From NCBI RefSeq assembly GCF_005116645.1, contig NZ_SWCM01000001.1, positions 806,001 through 870,000 of the forward strand: 64,000 nt of DNA. Direction: 5' to 3'. Under the pieces are notes generated by a model. That model was given only the letters and a program-made list of their open reading frames with translations, was not told the DNA's origin and ran no database searches. Below are positions 63,805-64,000 of the stretch, one piece after another. Positions within the stretch are counted from its first letter, which is position 1. The number at the start of each line of letters is the position of its first letter. The position numbers and the translations under genes were made by a program. The DNA comes from Desulfopila sp. IMCC35006. GTDB lineage: Bacteria > Desulfobacterota > Desulfobulbia > Desulfobulbales > Desulfocapsaceae.

Positions 63805-64000
63805 ATGAGTAAAACTATTGAAAACTTAAAGGCTGCATTTGCAGGAGAATCTCAAGCTCGTAATAAATATACTTTTTTTGCCAAAGTGGCCCGCAAGGAA
63901 GGATATCATTATGTAGCCAAGATTTTTGAGGAAACGGCATTTAACGAAATGCGCCATGCCAATGACCACTTTAAGCTCCTCAATGGAATAGGCGACACGG
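63805..64000 (+). CDS. Rubrerythrin, N-terminal part (runs off the window)
   Basis: 65 residues are visible from the ATG at 63805 (ACGGAGG upstream). The helix-bundle start MSKTIENLKAAFAGESQARNKYTFFAKVARKEGYHYVAKIFEETAFNEMRHANDHFKLL has the di-iron ligands E (in AGESQAR) and E-x-x-H (in NEMRHA). Rubrerythrin reduces hydrogen peroxide with electrons from rubredoxin in anaerobes. The second half with the rubredoxin-like Fe site, if present, is outside the window. Confidence 0.93.
   Translation, partial: MSKTIENLKAAFAGESQARNKYTFFAKVARKEGYHYVAKIFEETAFNEMRHANDHFKLLNGIGDT

Overview
The window looks like a chromosomal segment of a sulfate-reducing deltaproteobacterium (Desulfobacterota), most likely Desulfobulbales or Desulfocapsaceae. 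The evidence is three TSUP (TauE/SafE) transporters, a YeiH-type sulfate-exporter-like protein under a haem-binding (CxxCH) two-component system, a TunR-type recombinase-fold regulator known from sulfate reducers, rubredoxin-like and rubrerythrin genes, an EF-G starting with the IDSGKTT variant, and several NtrC/sigma-54 circuits. I see no rRNA, tRNA, CRISPR array or intact insertion sequence. The genes are single-copy-looking core and accessory genes in short operons.

Layout. 0-2.5 kb: end of a PilZ-like gene, an EAL/HDOD protein and two small membrane proteins. 2.5-8.4 kb: YeiH-like transporter divergent from a DUF3365/c-haem histidine kinase and its sigma-54 regulator. 8.5-13.5 kb: mixed small genes (QueG-like Fe-S protein, DUF2799 lipoprotein, RelA/SpoT-domain synthetase, rubredoxin-like, DUF2905, DUF1847, Nim-like flavoprotein). 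13.6-19.4 kb: a decayed TetR-like relic followed by a complete YbhGFSR-type ABC-2 efflux operon. 19.4-25.5 kb: a membrane transporter, RtcB ligase, PdxH, a Tim44-domain protein and a B12-binding-type radical SAM protein. 25.5-39.2 kb: a stress or export cluster with two TSUP transporters, Usp proteins, a response-regulator/Lon protease hybrid, an NtrC-type regulator, a HAMP kinase and a PEP-synthase-like protein. 39.6-49.4 kb: envelope genes (OmpA, DacA), FKBP, an SDR, the TunR-TSUP pair, a BaiN/HI0933 flavoprotein, a large tandem repeat and a tethered trypsin-like protease. 49.5-64 kb: ArfB, AcvB/VirJ-like hydrolase, Trk potassium uptake, DEAD-box helicase, RNase H-like protein, MBL and HDOD proteins, a eukaryotic-type HisA, a RecA-like ATPase, EF-G and the start of rubrerythrin.

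How the pieces work together. Three regulatory circuits can be read from the sequence. (1) The YeiH-like transporter has a sigma-54-like promoter and an 18-bp inverted repeat, next to a kinase/NtrC pair. (2) The 25.5-39.2 kb cluster has a near-consensus sigma-54 promoter before the second TSUP gene and three copies of GTTGC-N5-GCAAC between the first TSUP operon and the REC-Lon gene, with an NtrC/HAMP-kinase pair in the middle. (3) A 23-bp-arm palindrome covers the promoter of the third TSUP gene beside TunR.

The most unusual non-coding signal is a family of three ~171-bp palindromic elements (23686-23856, 34191-34360, 45935-46106). They share a conserved core, have arms that differ in sequence but stay self-complementary, and are each flanked by a 10-bp direct repeat (one pair with a single mismatch). 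They look like a mobile, structured, non-autonomous element.
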